From Alkalilimnicola sp. S0819 (GTDB lineage: Bacteria > Pseudomonadota > Gammaproteobacteria > Nitrococcales > WHIW01): 64,000 nucleotides of DNA. The notes under the pieces were generated by a model, which was not told the origin of the DNA, ran no database searches, and saw only the letters and a list, made by a program, of their open reading frames with translations. The stretch covers positions 19,000-82,999 of the forward strand of contig NZ_WHIW01000012.1 of the NCBI RefSeq assembly GCF_009295635.1, in the 5' to 3' direction. Made by a program: the position numbers and the translations under genes. Positions 52,756-62,502 of this stretch are shown here, piece by piece; position 1 is the stretch's first letter, and every line of letters begins with the position of its first letter.

Positions 52756-55022
52756 TGCTGCAGGTACTCCAGCGCATCGTTCAGGAGGTCAATGCCGCGC
52801 GGGATCTGCGCCATGCGCTGGAGATCATCGTCCATCGGGTGCACGAGGCCATGGGCGTGAACGTGGCCTCGGTCTACCTGCGTGATCCGGAGCGGGGCGA
52901 GTATGTGTTGATGGCGACCCTGGGCCTCAACCCCGAGGCCGTGGGCAAGGTGCGCCTGAGATCCCGCGAAGGCCTGGTGGGCCTGGTGGGTGAGCGCGAA
53001 GAGCCGTTGAACCTGGAGAACGCGGACCAGCACCCGCGCTATCGCTATTTCCCGGAAACCGGCGAGGAGCGTTTTCACTCCTTCCTTGGTGTGCCGATCA
53101 TCCATTACCGGCGCCTGGTGGGAGTGCTGGTGGTGCAGGAGCAAGACCAGCGCCGTTTCGAGGAAGAGGAAGTGGCCTTCCTCATGACCATGGCGGCGCA
53201 ACTAGCCGGCGCCATCGCCCATGCCGAGGCGAGCGGCGATATCGTTGATTTGCGCCGCCGCAAGCGCAAGGCGCGCAACAAGCCGCTGATGGGCGTGCCG
53301 GGTGCGCTGGGCGTGGGCATGGGGGTCGCGATGGTCGCTTACGCGCCCGCGGACCTGAGCGCGGTTCCCGACCGTCGCGCCGAGGAGCCGGAGCGGGACG
53401 CGGAAGCCTTTCGGGCCGCTGTGCAGGCGGTGCGCGCGGAAGTGGAGGATCTCTCCCAGCGTCTTGGGGACACCTTGCCCCGCGATGAACTGCTGCTCTT
53501 CGACGCCTATCTGCGCATTCTCGACAGCAGCAGCCTGGTGGATGAGGTCGAACGCCGCATCAAGAAGGGCAGCTGGGCCGCCGGTGCGCTTCGCCAGGTG
53601 ATCGACGAGCACGTCCGGGTGTTCGACGAAATGGAGGACGCTTACCTGCGGGAGCGGGCGGCGGACATCCGCGACATCGGTCGCCGTCTGCTCATGCGCC
53701 TGCAACTGGATGCGGGGGACAAGCGGGAGGTGCCGGCGCGCTGCGTGCTGGTCGGTCAGGAGGTGAATGCCTCGCAGTTGGCCGAGATCCCCCAGGAACG
53801 GTTGGCCGGCGTGGTTTCCGCCGGCGGCTCCAGCAGCTCTCACGTGGCCATTCTGGCCCGCGCCCTGGGGGTGCCGGCGGTGATGGGCGTCACCGACCTG
53901 AGCCTGGGCGCACTGGAGGGGAAGGACGTCGTCGTCGATGGCTATGCCGGCAGGCTCTACGTGGAGCCCAGCCGCACGGTGCGCCGAGAGTACCGCCGCC
54001 TGCTGCGCGAGGAGGCGGAGCTCACCGAGGACTTGAAGCAGCTGCAGGATCTGCCCGGCCAGACGCCGGACGGCAAGCGGGTGTGCCTGTACGCCAACAC
54101 CGGTCTGATTTCCGATGTGGGCAGTTCGCTGAACAGCGGCTGCGAGGGCATAGGCCTGCATCGCACTGAATTTCCCTTCATGATTCGCGAGCGCTTCCCC
54201 GGCGAGGAAGAACAGACCCGTCTCTATACCGAGGTGCTCTCCGCGCTCGCGCCCCGCCCGGTGACCCTGCGCACCCTGGATGTGGGCGGCGACAAGTCCT
54301 TGCCGTATTTCCCCATTCAGGAGGAAAACCCCTTCCTTGGCTGGCGCGGTATTCGCCTGACCCTGGATCACCCGGAGATCTTCCTCACCCAGCTGCGCGC
54401 CATGCTGCGCGCCAACGTGGGTCACGAAAATCTGCAGATCATGTTCCCCATGATCAGCCGGGTGGACGAACTGGAGCAGAGTATTGCGCTGGTGCAGCGG
54501 GCTCGGGAGGAGCTGGCCGAGGAGGGTGTGGCCACCCCCTTGCCGAAGCTCGGCATCATGATCGAGGTGCCATCGGCGGTGTTCCAGATCGACCGCTTGA
54601 TGGAGAAGGTGGATTTCGTCTCCGTCGGCACCAATGACCTCACCCAGTACATCCTGGCCGTGGACCGCAACAATGCCCGGGTGGCGGATCTGTATACCTC
54701 GTACCACCCGGCGGTGTTGCTGGCCTTGAAGCAGGTGGCCGATGCAGGGCTGCGCCATGGAAAGCCGGTGGGGGTGTGCGGTGGCATGGCCGGCGACCCG
54801 GGGGCGGCGCTGTTGCTGCTGGCCATGGGTGTGAACAGCCTGAGCATGAGTGTCGCCAACCTGCTGCGGGTCAAGTGGGTGGTGCGCAGCTTCCGCTACG
54901 ACCATGCTCTGCGCCTGCTGGAACAGGCCCTGCCCATGGATCACCCGGAGCAGGTGCGCGCCCTGCTGCACGATACCCTGGACGAGGCCGGGCTGGGTGG
55001 TTTGGTGCGCGCGGGCAAATAA
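52755..55022 (+). CDS. ptsP: PTS-Ntr enzyme I (PEP-protein phosphotransferase)
   Basis: PtsP is enzyme I of the nitrogen phosphotransferase system, passing phosphate from PEP to NPr. The 755-residue protein has an N-terminal GAF domain (1-~165) that senses glutamine-type signals, the phosphohistidine domain with H363 in GGSSSSHVAILARALG, and the C-terminal PEP-binding barrel with TLDVGGDKSLPYF, NPFLGWRGIR and VCGGMAGDP. Its partners ptsO/ptsN are not in the window. A short A/T region follows before bfd. Confidence 0.97.
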   Translation: MLQVLQRIVQEVNAARDLRHALEIIVHRVHEAMGVNVASVYLRDPERGEYVLMATLGLNPEAVGKVRLRSREGLVGLVGEREEPLNLENADQHPRYRYFPETGEERFHSFLGVPIIHYRRLVGVLVVQEQDQRRFEEEEVAFLMTMAAQLAGAIAHAEASGDIVDLRRRKRKARNKPLMGVPGALGVGMGVAMVAYAPADLSAVPDRRAEEPERDAEAFRAAVQAVRAEVEDLSQRLGDTLPRDELLLFDAYLRILDSSSLVDEVERRIKKGSWAAGALRQVIDEHVRVFDEMEDAYLRERAADIRDIGRRLLMRLQLDAGDKREVPARCVLVGQEVNASQLAEIPQERLAGVVSAGGSSSSHVAILARALGVPAVMGVTDLSLGALEGKDVVVDGYAGRLYVEPSRTVRREYRRLLREEAELTEDLKQLQDLPGQTPDGKRVCLYANTGLISDVGSSLNSGCEGIGLHRTEFPFMIRERFPGEEEQTRLYTEVLSALAPRPVTLRTLDVGGDKSLPYFPIQEENPFLGWRGIRLTLDHPEIFLTQLRAMLRANVGHENLQIMFPMISRVDELEQSIALVQRAREELAEEGVATPLPKLGIMIEVPSAVFQIDRLMEKVDFVSVGTNDLTQYILAVDRNNARVADLYTSYHPAVLLALKQVADAGLRHGKPVGVCGGMAGDPGAALLLLAMGVNSLSMSVANLLRVKWVVRSFRYDHALRLLEQALPMDHPEQVRALLHDTLDEAGLGGLVRAGK

Positions 55023-55056
55023 TGCGAGCTGGCTCACAAACGCGAACCATTGGCAA

Positions 55057-55084
55057 TTGACACCTGCTCGCATTCGCGTTTAGT
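55057..55084 (+). promoter_or_regulatory. Promoter of bfd, overlapped by inverted repeats
   Basis: TTGACA and TTTAGT are spaced 16 nt. Nested inverted repeats cover the region: AATGCGAG (55021-55028) with CTCGCATT (55067-55074), and AAACGCGAA (55038-55046) with TTCGCGTTT (55073-55081). They may be an operator. A canonical Fur box was not seen. Confidence 0.5.
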
Positions 55085-55111
55085 CTTCAGATGTACTCAC
55101 GAGGGTCAGCC

Positions 55112-55312
55112 ATGTACGTCTGTATCTGTAACGCCGTCACCGACAAACAGATCCGCCGGGCCGTAGCCGATGGCGCCCAGTCCATGCGTGAGTTGCGCAA
55201 GCAGTTGGGCGTTTGCTCGGACTGCGGAAAATGCGGCCCATGTGCCCGGGAGATCCTGCGCGATGAGCGCCTGGAACAGGCCGCGCTGCTGAACGCCTGC
55301 CCCGCCGCCTGA
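55112..55312 (+). CDS. bfd: Bacterioferritin-associated ferredoxin
   Basis: Bfd is a [2Fe-2S] protein that reduces bacterioferritin iron so it can be released. The 66-residue protein has the four ligands C4, C6, C38 and C41 (MYVCICNAV and CSDCGKCGPC), identical in spacing to E. coli Bfd. ATG 55112 follows GAGG. It is followed 122 bp later by bfr, its partner. Iron-dependent regulation is expected but not proven by the sequence. Confidence 0.95.
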   Translation: MYVCICNAVTDKQIRRAVADGAQSMRELRKQLGVCSDCGKCGPCAREILRDERLEQAALLNACPAA

Positions 55313-55434
55313 CAATCCCGCCCCGGGGCGGCTTTTCCGCCCTCACCCCAGGCGCTTCGCCGTTTGTGTTTTCCTTGTGGCGATCCCTTGGCTAGACTCG
55401 GTGTATCTGTCAGCCACGGAACAGGACGTGCCCC

Positions 55435-55899
55435 ATGAAAGGTGATCGCAAGGTACTGGAGTACCTGAACAAGGTTCTGACCAACGAACTTACCGCCATC
55501 AACCAGTATTTCCTGCATGCGCGCATGCTCAAGAACTGGGGGCTGGAAGCCCTGGCCAAGAAGGAATACGAAGGCTCCATCGACGAGATGAAACACGCCG
55601 ATCAGTTGATCGAGCGCATTCTGTTTCTGGAAGGCCTGCCGAACCTGCAGGATCTGGGCAAACTGATGATCGGCGAGGATGTGCGAGAACTTCTCGAGTG
55701 CGACCTGAAGCTGGAGCAGGAAGCCTGTCCGCTGCTGCGCGAGGCCATCGCCCATTGCGAATCGGTGCAGGATTACGTCAGCCGCGATCTGTTCCGCGGC
55801 ATCCTCGAGTCCGAGGAGGAACACATGGACTTCCTGGAAACCCAGCTGGAGCTTATCGACCGGGTCGGGATCCAGAATTACCAGCAGTCCCAGATGTAG
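55435..55899 (+). CDS. bfr: Bacterioferritin
   Basis: Bfr is the 24-mer heme-containing iron store. In the 154-residue protein the heme ligand M52 and the ferroxidase ligands E18, E51, H54, E94, E127 and H130 are all present at the usual positions. It therefore is an active heme-binding ferroxidase subunit. It probably works with the adjacent Bfd. The gene ends 15 bp before a REP hairpin that may terminate transcription. Confidence 0.98.
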   Translation: MKGDRKVLEYLNKVLTNELTAINQYFLHARMLKNWGLEALAKKEYEGSIDEMKHADQLIERILFLEGLPNLQDLGKLMIGEDVRELLECDLKLEQEACPLLREAIAHCESVQDYVSRDLFRGILESEEEHMDFLETQLELIDRVGIQNYQQSQM

Positions 55900-55913
55900 T
55901 AACCGCCTCCCCT

Positions 55914-55939
55914 GTGGGAGCGGCCCAGGCCGCTCCCAC
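55914..55939. repeat. REP-like hairpin between bfr and hemJ
   Basis: A perfect 12-bp stem with a 2-nt loop (core GTGGGAGCGGC) stands between the convergent bfr and hemJ genes. It is a shortened member of the TGTAGGAGCGGC family and may act as a bidirectional terminator. Confidence 0.75.
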
Positions 55940-55944
55940 GGTTC

Positions 55945-56373
55945 CTAAAACGGTTTCAACACCACCAGCAGCACCACGGCGATGAGCACCAGCACCGGTG
56001 CCTCATTGAACCAGCGATACCAGCGGTGGGAGTGGCGGTTGCGATCTTCCCGAAAAGCCACCAGCAGCCGCCCGCACCACCAGTGATAGCCGATCAGCAG
56101 CACCACCAGGGTGAGCTTCGCGTGCAGCCAGCCCATGCCGAGCCAGGCCTGCCCCGCGGGCAGCGCCAGCATCCACAGCCCCAGTCCCACCGCCAGAATC
56201 GCGCTGGGCGTCATGATGCCCCGATAGAGCTTGCGCTCCATCACCTTGAAGCGCTCGCGGCCTGTCTCGTCCTCGCACATGGCGTGGTAGACATAGAGCC
56301 TGGGCAGGTAGAACAGGGCGGCGAACCAGGTCACCACGAAGATGATGTGCAGGGCCTTGATCCAGAGGTACAT
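55945..56373 (-). CDS. hemJ: Protoporphyrinogen IX oxidase, HemJ type
   Basis: HemJ oxidises protoporphyrinogen IX in heme synthesis. It is a four-helix membrane protein. The 142-residue sequence starts MYLWIKALHIIFVVTWFAAL, has YLPRLYVYHAM, RKLYRGIMTPSA and WLHAKLTLV, giving the conserved His and Lys of the family. Neighbour order hemJ-clc-argC fits relatives. It complements hemL (34602) in the same pathway. Older annotations call this CopD-like, but the motifs match HemJ. Confidence 0.92.
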   Translation of the reverse strand: MYLWIKALHIIFVVTWFAALFYLPRLYVYHAMCEDETGRERFKVMERKLYRGIMTPSAILAVGLGLWMLALPAGQAWLGMGWLHAKLTLVVLLIGYHWWCGRLLVAFREDRNRHSHRWYRWFNEAPVLVLIAVVLLVVLKPF

Positions 56374-56381
56374 GGCGCCTC

Positions 56382-58127
56382 CTAAAAGAACTGATTCTCC
56401 AGCTCGCGCTTGGTGACGAGCCCGAAGTAGCGCGTGATGCCGGGTGCGGTGGTTTGTACCACGTAGAGCGCCTCGGCGTCGCGCCGGCGCAGCTGCACGA
56501 AGGCCTCGCGCAGGGTGGCGCGGATCTCGATGGGGGCTGGTTGCAGGCGTTGGGCGGGAATCGCCAGCAGGTCCAGCTCCTGCTCATCTTCATGCTCTTC
56601 CAGGTAACGCAATACATCGGTGGCCGGCATCACCGACACCGCCTGCTCCTGCTCCTCTTCCCGCAGCAGCAGCCAGCGCGGGTCCTCGGCCAGCGCCTGG
56701 TTGAGCGCGGCGCGCTCGATGATTCGCGGCAGCACGGCCAGCCGGCGGTCCATGACCCGGGCCACGCCCAGGCGACTCAAGCCGCTGAGCAGGGGGTTCG
56801 GACGCAGATCGTCGCCGCCGTCGCGCAGCAGTTGTGCAAATACCGAATCCTTGCCGAAGCCCTCGGTGCAGGTGAGGGTGGCGGCCACGATGGCCAGCAG
56901 GCCGGGCATGATCACGCCCGGGTTGCCGGTCAGCTCCAACATGGCGGTGAGCGCGGCGAGAGGCGCTCGCAGCGTCGCACCCATCATCGCCCCCATGCCG
57001 AGCAGGGCGTAGAAGGCCGGCGCCGCGATGGATTCCGGGTTGATCCAGGCCCCCAGATTCCCCAGTGCCCCGCCGGCGGTGGCGCCTATAACCAGGGTGG
57101 GCCCTATCAGCCCGCCCGGCAGCCCCAGAGCGATACCCCAGCTGCTGGCCAGCAGCTTGAAAGCGGCGATGGCGATCAGCAGCCCCCAGCCCAGCTCACC
57201 GGTGAGCGCGTCGGCGACGGTGTCATAGCCGATGCCCATGATCTGCGGCACGAAGAGAGCGCACAGCCCCACGCCAAGTCCTGCCGCCAGGCCGCGCAGG
57301 ATCACCGGCCGCCCCCGTCCCAGGGCGCTGAAGTGCTGCATGGCGTGTATGAAACCCGCGGCCAGCACGCCGATCAGGCAGCCGGTGAGCACCACATGGG
57401 GTATCTCCGCCAGGCCGCTCAGCTGCAGGGGCGGCACGGCGAAGGCCAGCGTATCGCCGTAGAACACCTGGCTCAGCGCGGTGGCGGCCACGGCGGCGAG
57501 CATGATGGGGAGGAAGCCGGCGATGGTGTACTCCAGCATCACCACTTCCATGGCGAAAGCCACCCCGGCCAGTGGCGTGTTGAAGGAGGCCCCTATGGCC
57601 GCGGCGGTGCCGCAACCCACCAGTACGCGCAGGCTGTTGTTGGGTAGCCCCAGCGCCTGACCCAATTGGCTGCCGCTGGCCGCGCCCAGATGTACGCCCG
57701 GCCCCTCGCGGCCCACCGACTGGCCGCTGATGATGGCGCCCGCCCCCAGCACAAATTGATGCACGGCGTTGCGCCAGGGCATGTAGCCCTGGTGGAAGGC
57801 CACCCGGCCCATGACATGGGCGACGCCGAACTCACGCTGGCGGGGTTTGAGCAGGTGCAGATAGACACCGATGAGCAGCCCCCCGCCCAGAGGCAGCAGC
57901 AGGCGCCAGTGGGGTGCCAGGGTTTCGAAGTGGTCCTGGGCCGGGAGGAACAATCGCTGGCTGTATTCCACCAGGGCCCGGAAGGCGAGTATGGCCAAGC
58001 CGCTGAGCAGCCCGACCAGCAGACCCAGCCCGGCCAGCAGCGGCAGGGCCTCGGCGGCGGACAGGCGCAGCCGGCCTCTCTCCCAGCTTTGCGCCAGGCG
58101 AGCGCGGATGTGCTGCATTACAGGCAT
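56382..58127 (-). CDS. ClC chloride channel/transporter with CBS domains
   Basis: The 581-residue protein is a ClC-family anion channel or H+/Cl- antiporter. The gating glutamate motif GREGPGVHLGAASG and the filter motif LPGGLIGPTL are present, but the first filter motif GSGIP is replaced by FGVAHV. Two CBS-like domains follow (residues about 450-575, with TDVLRYLEEHEDEQE). The start ATG 58127 versus 58118 is uncertain because no ribosome binding site is clear. It is divergent from argC. Selectivity may be altered. Confidence 0.88.
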   Translation of the reverse strand: MPVMQHIRARLAQSWERGRLRLSAAEALPLLAGLGLLVGLLSGLAILAFRALVEYSQRLFLPAQDHFETLAPHWRLLLPLGGGLLIGVYLHLLKPRQREFGVAHVMGRVAFHQGYMPWRNAVHQFVLGAGAIISGQSVGREGPGVHLGAASGSQLGQALGLPNNSLRVLVGCGTAAAIGASFNTPLAGVAFAMEVVMLEYTIAGFLPIMLAAVAATALSQVFYGDTLAFAVPPLQLSGLAEIPHVVLTGCLIGVLAAGFIHAMQHFSALGRGRPVILRGLAAGLGVGLCALFVPQIMGIGYDTVADALTGELGWGLLIAIAAFKLLASSWGIALGLPGGLIGPTLVIGATAGGALGNLGAWINPESIAAPAFYALLGMGAMMGATLRAPLAALTAMLELTGNPGVIMPGLLAIVAATLTCTEGFGKDSVFAQLLRDGGDDLRPNPLLSGLSRLGVARVMDRRLAVLPRIIERAALNQALAEDPRWLLLREEEQEQAVSVMPATDVLRYLEEHEDEQELDLLAIPAQRLQPAPIEIRATLREAFVQLRRRDAEALYVVQTTAPGITRYFGLVTKRELENQFF

Positions 58128-58171
58128 CGCTACAGTATGCCAAAAGCGCCGCGCAATGGCGGGCGCGTGTT

Positions 58172-58199
58172 TTGCGGCGGCGCGCAGAGGCCTTAGAAT
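58172..58199 (+). promoter_or_regulatory. Promoter of argC
   Basis: TTGCGG and TAGAAT are spaced 16 nt, 30 bp upstream of the argC start. The -10 sequence and spacer equal those of two of the rRNA promoters near 63.7-63.9 kb. Confidence 0.5.
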
Positions 58200-58229
58200 G
58201 AACGGTTCGATCACAGTTCGAGGTGCAGG

Positions 58230-59261
58230 ATGATCAAGGCGGGAATCGTCGGCGGGACCGGCTACACGGGGGTTGAGTTGTTGCGCCTTCTGGCGCGCCA
58301 TCCCGAGGTGGAGGTCAGTGTCATTACCTCCCGCGGCGAGGCGGGTACGCCGGTGGCGGACATGTTCCCCAGCCTGCGCGGTTTCGTGGATCTGGACTTC
58401 AGCGCCCCCGACCCGTCCAGGCTCGCCGAGTGCGATGTGGTGTTCTTCGCCACTCCCCATGGGGTGGCCATGAAGGCGGTGCCGGAACTGCTGGAAGCGG
58501 GCGTGCGGGTGGTGGACCTGGGCGCCGATTTCCGTCTTCGGGACGTGCCGGCCTGGGAGCGCTGGTATGGCATGGAGCATACCGCCCGCGACTGGGTGGA
58601 GCGCGCGGTCTACGGCCTGCCCGAGCTCAACCGTGCCGAGATCCGCGAGGCGCGGCTGGTGGCGAACCCGGGCTGTTATCCCACCGCCGTGGTGCTGGGC
58701 TGGCTGCCGCTGCTGGAGGCCGGCCTGGTCGATGAGCGCCAACTGGTGGCCAGCTGCATCTCGGGCGTTTCCGGAGCCGGCCGGCAAGCCAGGGTCGGTA
58801 CCCTGCTGTGCGAAGCCAATGAGACCTTCAAGGCCTATGGCGCGGGTGGGCACCGGCATCACCCGGAGATCGTTCAGGGCCTGGGCCAGGTGCTGGGTGG
58901 TTCGGTGGGGCTGGTCTTCCAGCCGCATCTGGCGCCCATGACCCGGGGGATGCACTGCAGTCTCTACGCGCCGCGCAAGGGTGAGGCGGTGGATCTGCAG
59001 GCGCTGTTCGAGCGGCGTTACGCGGATGAGCCCTTCGTGGATGTGATGCCCGCCGGCTCGCACCCGGAGACGCGCAGCGTGCGCGGCACCAATCTGTGTC
59101 GGCTGGCGGTGCACCAGGCGCCCGACAGCGACACGGTGACGGTGTTCTCCGTGATCGACAATCTCAGCAAGGGCGCGGCCAGTCAGGCGGTGCAGAACAT
59201 GAACCTGATGCTGGGCCTGGACGAAAAGGCTGGCCTGGGCGATATTGCGGTACTCCCGTAG
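58230..59261 (+). CDS. argC: N-acetyl-gamma-glutamyl-phosphate reductase
   Basis: ArgC reduces N-acetylglutamyl phosphate to the semialdehyde with NADPH in arginine synthesis. The 343-residue protein has the nucleotide motif [17 protein letters not shown] and the catalytic C149 in [26 protein letters not shown] holds the catalytic His. Length is typical (E. coli 334). argA and argE lie 29 kb away. The order argC-erpA matches many gammaproteobacteria. Confidence 0.97.
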   Translation: MIKAGIVGGTGYTGVELLRLLARHPEVEVSVITSRGEAGTPVADMFPSLRGFVDLDFSAPDPSRLAECDVVFFATPHGVAMKAVPELLEAGVRVVDLGADFRLRDVPAWERWYGMEHTARDWVERAVYGLPELNRAEIREARLVANPGCYPTAVVLGWLPLLEAGLVDERQLVASCISGVSGAGRQARVGTLLCEANETFKAYGAGGHRHHPEIVQGLGQVLGGSVGLVFQPHLAPMTRGMHCSLYAPRKGEAVDLQALFERRYADEPFVDVMPAGSHPETRSVRGTNLCRLAVHQAPDSDTVTVFSVIDNLSKGAASQAVQNMNLMLGLDEKAGLGDIAVLP

Positions 59262-59361
59262 CCGGGGGCGAGGCATGGTCCGGCCCGCGCGGCTGCGGCA
59301 GGTGCAGTACAATGGAGACATTCACTGGTCTCACACAGAGGGTAGGCCCTCGGAGGAAGCG

Positions 59362-59715
59362 ATGAGCGACGTGGCGGAGCAGTACAGCTGCGAGCTGGAT
59401 TTCAGCGACAACGCGGCACGCAAGGTGCGCGAGCTGATCGAGGAAGAGGGGAACGAGCAACTGAAGCTGCGGGTGTACATCACCGGCGGTGGCTGCTCCG
59501 GTTTCCAGTACGGGTTCAGCTTTGACGAAAATGTGGAAGAGGGCGATACGGTGCTGGAGAACGGCGGCGTGACCCTGCTGGTGGACCCCATGAGCGGCCA
59601 ATACCTGGAAGGGGCCGAGATCGACTATGTCGAGAACATCGAGGGTGCCCAGTTCGTGATCCGCAACCCCAACGCCAACACCACCTGCGGCTGCGGCTCG
59701 TCCTTCGGCGTCTAG
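59362..59715 (+). CDS. erpA: Iron-sulfur cluster insertion protein ErpA
   Basis: ErpA is an A-type carrier delivering Fe-S clusters, essential for isoprenoid synthesis enzymes. The 117-residue protein has C45 in [11 protein letters not shown] and C109/C111 in [11 protein letters not shown] 59362 follows CGGAGG and removes a non-homologous upstream extension. Its stop shares CTAG with the anmK stop, so the two converge with a 4-bp overlap and no room for a terminator between them. Confidence 0.96.
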   Translation: MSDVAEQYSCELDFSDNAARKVRELIEEEGNEQLKLRVYITGGGCSGFQYGFSFDENVEEGDTVLENGGVTLLVDPMSGQYLEGAEIDYVENIEGAQFVIRNPNANTTCGCGSSFGV

Positions 59716-60818
59716 TTTTTGGGATGGCCCGGGTACAGGCCGCCGAGTACGCGCGGCCCCCGGGCGCCGGTCACTTGGGGCAGATTGCCTGCCGCTCCCC
59801 GCAGATGCGCCCTGGCCAGCCAGGCGAAGGCGCAGGCCTCCACCAGATCCGGGTCCAGCCCCGTCACGCTGACGGGCTCCACGGCTTGCTCCGGCAGCTC
59901 CTCGGCGATTGCCTCCATCAGGGCCAGATTATGCACCCCGCCGCCGCAGACCAGCAGGCGACGGCTGTCCGGCGCGTGCTGGCACACGGCTCGTGCGATG
60001 CTGACGGCGGTGAGCCGCAGCAAGGTCGCCTGCACGTCCGCCGCCTTCCATGAGGGCGGCAGCCGGGCTTCCAGCCATGCCAGGCTGAAGTGCTCCGGGC
60101 CGGTGCTCTTGGGTGCCGGGAGCTGGAAATAGGGGTCGGCGAGGAGTTCGCCCAGCAACTCGGGCAGGCAGTCGCCGCTGGCGCCCCATTGCCCCCGGTC
60201 ATCAAAGGGTAGCCCGCGATGACGGCTGATCCAGGCATCCAGCAGCGTGCTGGCGGGGCCGGTGTCAAAGCCCAGCCGGGGTGCTTGCGCGCCCGCCGGC
60301 AGTACCGTGATGTTGGCAATGCCACCAAGGTTGAGGATGGTTCGGGATTCTTTCGGGTGGCCCAGCACGGCGGCGTGGAAGATGGGTACCAGCGGTGCGC
60401 CTTCGCCGCCGGCGGCCATGTCCCGCCGGCGCATATCCGCGACCACCGGGATACCGGTCAATTCCGCGATCAGGTTGGGGTCGGCGCCCTGCACGGTCAG
60501 CCCCTCGTCGGGCTGATGCCAGAAGGTCTGGCCATGGCTGCCAATGGCGCGGATGGCGGCGGGTGCCAGGTCTGCCTTGGCGAGCAGCGCCAGGCAGGCT
60601 TCGGCGAACAGCTCCCCCAGGGCGTGGTCCAGGCGGGCGGCTTCCAGCAGCGGAGTGTCTGCGCTCAGCGCCAGCAGCCGCTGGCGCAGTGCTTCGGGGA
60701 TGCTATGGGTGTGACCGGCGATGGTGCGGCAGCGCGCCCCGGCGAACTCGACCAGGGCGGCATCCACGGCATCCCGGCTGGTGCCGGATATCAGCCCGAT
60801 GTAGTACTCGTTCATCAC
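59712..60818 (-). CDS. anmK: 1,6-anhydro-N-acetylmuramic acid kinase
   Basis: AnmK opens and phosphorylates anhydroMurNAc released in peptidoglycan recycling. The 368-residue ASKHA kinase has the ATP loop [27 protein letters not shown], and [15 protein letters not shown]. The loop reads SRDA where most relatives have SLDG, a mild variation at a nucleotide-contact loop. It lies after mepM and together with mpl links to wall recycling. Length is standard. Confidence 0.93.
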   Translation of the reverse strand: MMNEYYIGLISGTSRDAVDAALVEFAGARCRTIAGHTHSIPEALRQRLLALSADTPLLEAARLDHALGELFAEACLALLAKADLAPAAIRAIGSHGQTFWHQPDEGLTVQGADPNLIAELTGIPVVADMRRRDMAAGGEGAPLVPIFHAAVLGHPKESRTILNLGGIANITVLPAGAQAPRLGFDTGPASTLLDAWISRHRGLPFDDRGQWGASGDCLPELLGELLADPYFQLPAPKSTGPEHFSLAWLEARLPPSWKAADVQATLLRLTAVSIARAVCQHAPDSRRLLVCGGGVHNLALMEAIAEELPEQAVEPVSVTGLDPDLVEACAFAWLARAHLRGAAGNLPQVTGARGPRVLGGLYPGHPKN

Positions 60819-60839
60819 GTCCTCACCGGGGCGGGGCGC

Positions 60840-62309
60840 CTAGTCCCCGGTGCTGGCCAGCTCCGTGCCGTTGATCACATTGAGCTGAGCCAGCAAGGGT
60901 GAGACCTGGGTTTCGAAGTCGGCGCGCAGGTGCTCGGGGATGGGCTCGGCCTCGGGCAGTTTGACGGTGAGCGGGTTGCGATGAACCCCGTCCACCCGGA
61001 ATTCGTAATGCAGGTGCGGCCCGGTGGCCAGCCCCGTTGCCCCCACATAGCCGATGGTCTGACCCTGGCGCACTCGGCTGCCCACACGGTGTCCCCGGGC
61101 GAAGCGTGACATATGTGCATACAGCGTGCTGTAGCGACTGCCGTGCTGGACGATGACCACATTGCCGTAGCCGCCCTTCACGCCGCGGAAAACGATCTTG
61201 CCGTCGCCCGCCGAGCGGATGGGGGTGCCGGTGGCGGCGGCGTAGTCCACTCCGCGGTGGGGGCGCTTGATGCCGAGCTTGGGGTGCAGCCGGTTGGGGT
61301 TGTAGCGGGAGCTGATGCGGCGAAAGTCCACCGGTGAGCGCAGGAAGGCCTTGCGCATGCTGCGGCCGTCTTCGGAGTAGTAATCCGCCTCGCCGTCCGG
61401 GCGGGTGTAGCGCACGGCGCGAAAGCGACGGTCGCGGTTGATGAATTCGGCGGCGATGATGGCGCCGTTGCGCACTTTCTCGCCATCGCGGTAAAGCTCT
61501 TCATAGATGACCGAGAACTGATCACCCCGGCGAATGTCCAGGGCGAAATCCACGTCCCAGCCGAAGATGCCGGCCAATTCCATGATCAGCCCATCGTTCA
61601 GGCCGGCGCTCTTGCCGGCAAGGAACAGGGAGCTGTCGATGGTGCCCCGAGCGTGATTGATGCGGGTCTCCAGCGGGTTGGCTTCCAGGCTTGCCAGGTA
61701 GCCATCGTCCTCGCGAGCGATATGCAGGGTGACGCTCTCGTCCACCGGGTAGCGCAGACCACCCAGCTTGCCGGCGTCATCCAGCACGTAGTGGATCTCG
61801 TCGCCGGGGAAAATGCGCTTGAGTGCCTGGGCGGATTCGCCGGCGCTGAGCACCTCATGCACGTCCCGCGGCCCCAGGCCGATGCGCTTGAAGATCGCCG
61901 CGAGGCTGTCACCGGATTTGACGGTCAGCTGTTCCCAATGAGCCGTATCCAGTCGCTCGCTCTCTTCCAGCGCCTCATCCACAGCGACCAGTGCGCTGCC
62001 CGTTTGTTCGGATGCGGGCGCCTCGGGCAAAGTGGCGGCGGTGGCGAGCGGCGGTTCCGCCGAGCCGGCCTGCGTTTGCGGCGGCAGCTCCAGTGTCTGC
62101 TCGGTGAGTGCGATGGAGGCCTCGCGGGGCAGCTCCAGGCTCTCCTCGGCCTGGCGCAGTGCCTCGGCGTTGTCGGGGGTAGAGGTCAGCAGCACCAGGC
62201 CACTGAGCGCGGAGATGGACACGACAGCCAGGTGCAGCCTGCGCATGCGAGTGGCACGGCGCGGCGCGCGGGGCTTGAAATCCATATGGGTAATGCGGTT
62301 GCTGGGCAC
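60840..62309 (-). CDS. mepM: Murein DD-endopeptidase, M23 family (MepM-like)
   Basis: This periplasmic LytM-type metallopeptidase cleaves peptide cross-links for wall growth. The product is 489 residues from GTG 62309, chosen for GGGAG 5 nt upstream; in-frame ATGs are 62351 and 62285. A signal anchor lies near residues 20-45. A LysM/opacity-like segment (LTVKSGDSLAAIFKRIGLG) is followed by the Csd3-like domain and the M23 domain with KRPHRGVDYAA and TGPHLHYEF, the zinc ligands. It is co-oriented with anmK. Confidence 0.92.
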   Translation of the reverse strand: MPSNRITHMDFKPRAPRRATRMRRLHLAVVSISALSGLVLLTSTPDNAEALRQAEESLELPREASIALTEQTLELPPQTQAGSAEPPLATAATLPEAPASEQTGSALVAVDEALEESERLDTAHWEQLTVKSGDSLAAIFKRIGLGPRDVHEVLSAGESAQALKRIFPGDEIHYVLDDAGKLGGLRYPVDESVTLHIAREDDGYLASLEANPLETRINHARGTIDSSLFLAGKSAGLNDGLIMELAGIFGWDVDFALDIRRGDQFSVIYEELYRDGEKVRNGAIIAAEFINRDRRFRAVRYTRPDGEADYYSEDGRSMRKAFLRSPVDFRRISSRYNPNRLHPKLGIKRPHRGVDYAAATGTPIRSAGDGKIVFRGVKGGYGNVVIVQHGSRYSTLYAHMSRFARGHRVGSRVRQGQTIGYVGATGLATGPHLHYEFRVDGVHRNPLTVKLPEAEPIPEHLRADFETQVSPLLAQLNVINGTELASTGD

Positions 62310-62502
62310 GGGGACTCCCGAGGTGGTTATTCTGTGCGCAACGATAGTCATATCCGCCCGAGGCGGTCAACGGATCTTGATTTGAAGGCTGAAGTATCCA
62401 GCTTAAATTACTGGGGTGTCGAGTGCTTTTGGCTTTTCGTGTGCGGGCGTTCGCGTTTTCGGTAGAATCTGCGCGCATCAAAGATCGCTACTGAGTGGAG
62501 TC

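Noticed and set aside
53202..55073. Long open frame antisense to ptsP
   Set aside because: His/Gln-rich composition typical of antisense to GC-rich genes; ptsP on the other strand is complete.
55030..55111. Fur box upstream of bfd
   Set aside because: No stretch resembling the 19-bp GATAAT-type consensus; the palindromes there have a different sequence.
58200..58229. tRNA-like TTCGATC segment before argC
   Set aside because: No acceptor or anticodon stem could be folded around it.
58128..59321. N-terminal extension of the ClC frame through argC
   Set aside because: The extension is antisense to argC, which is complete, and ClC homology starts near MPVMQHIR.
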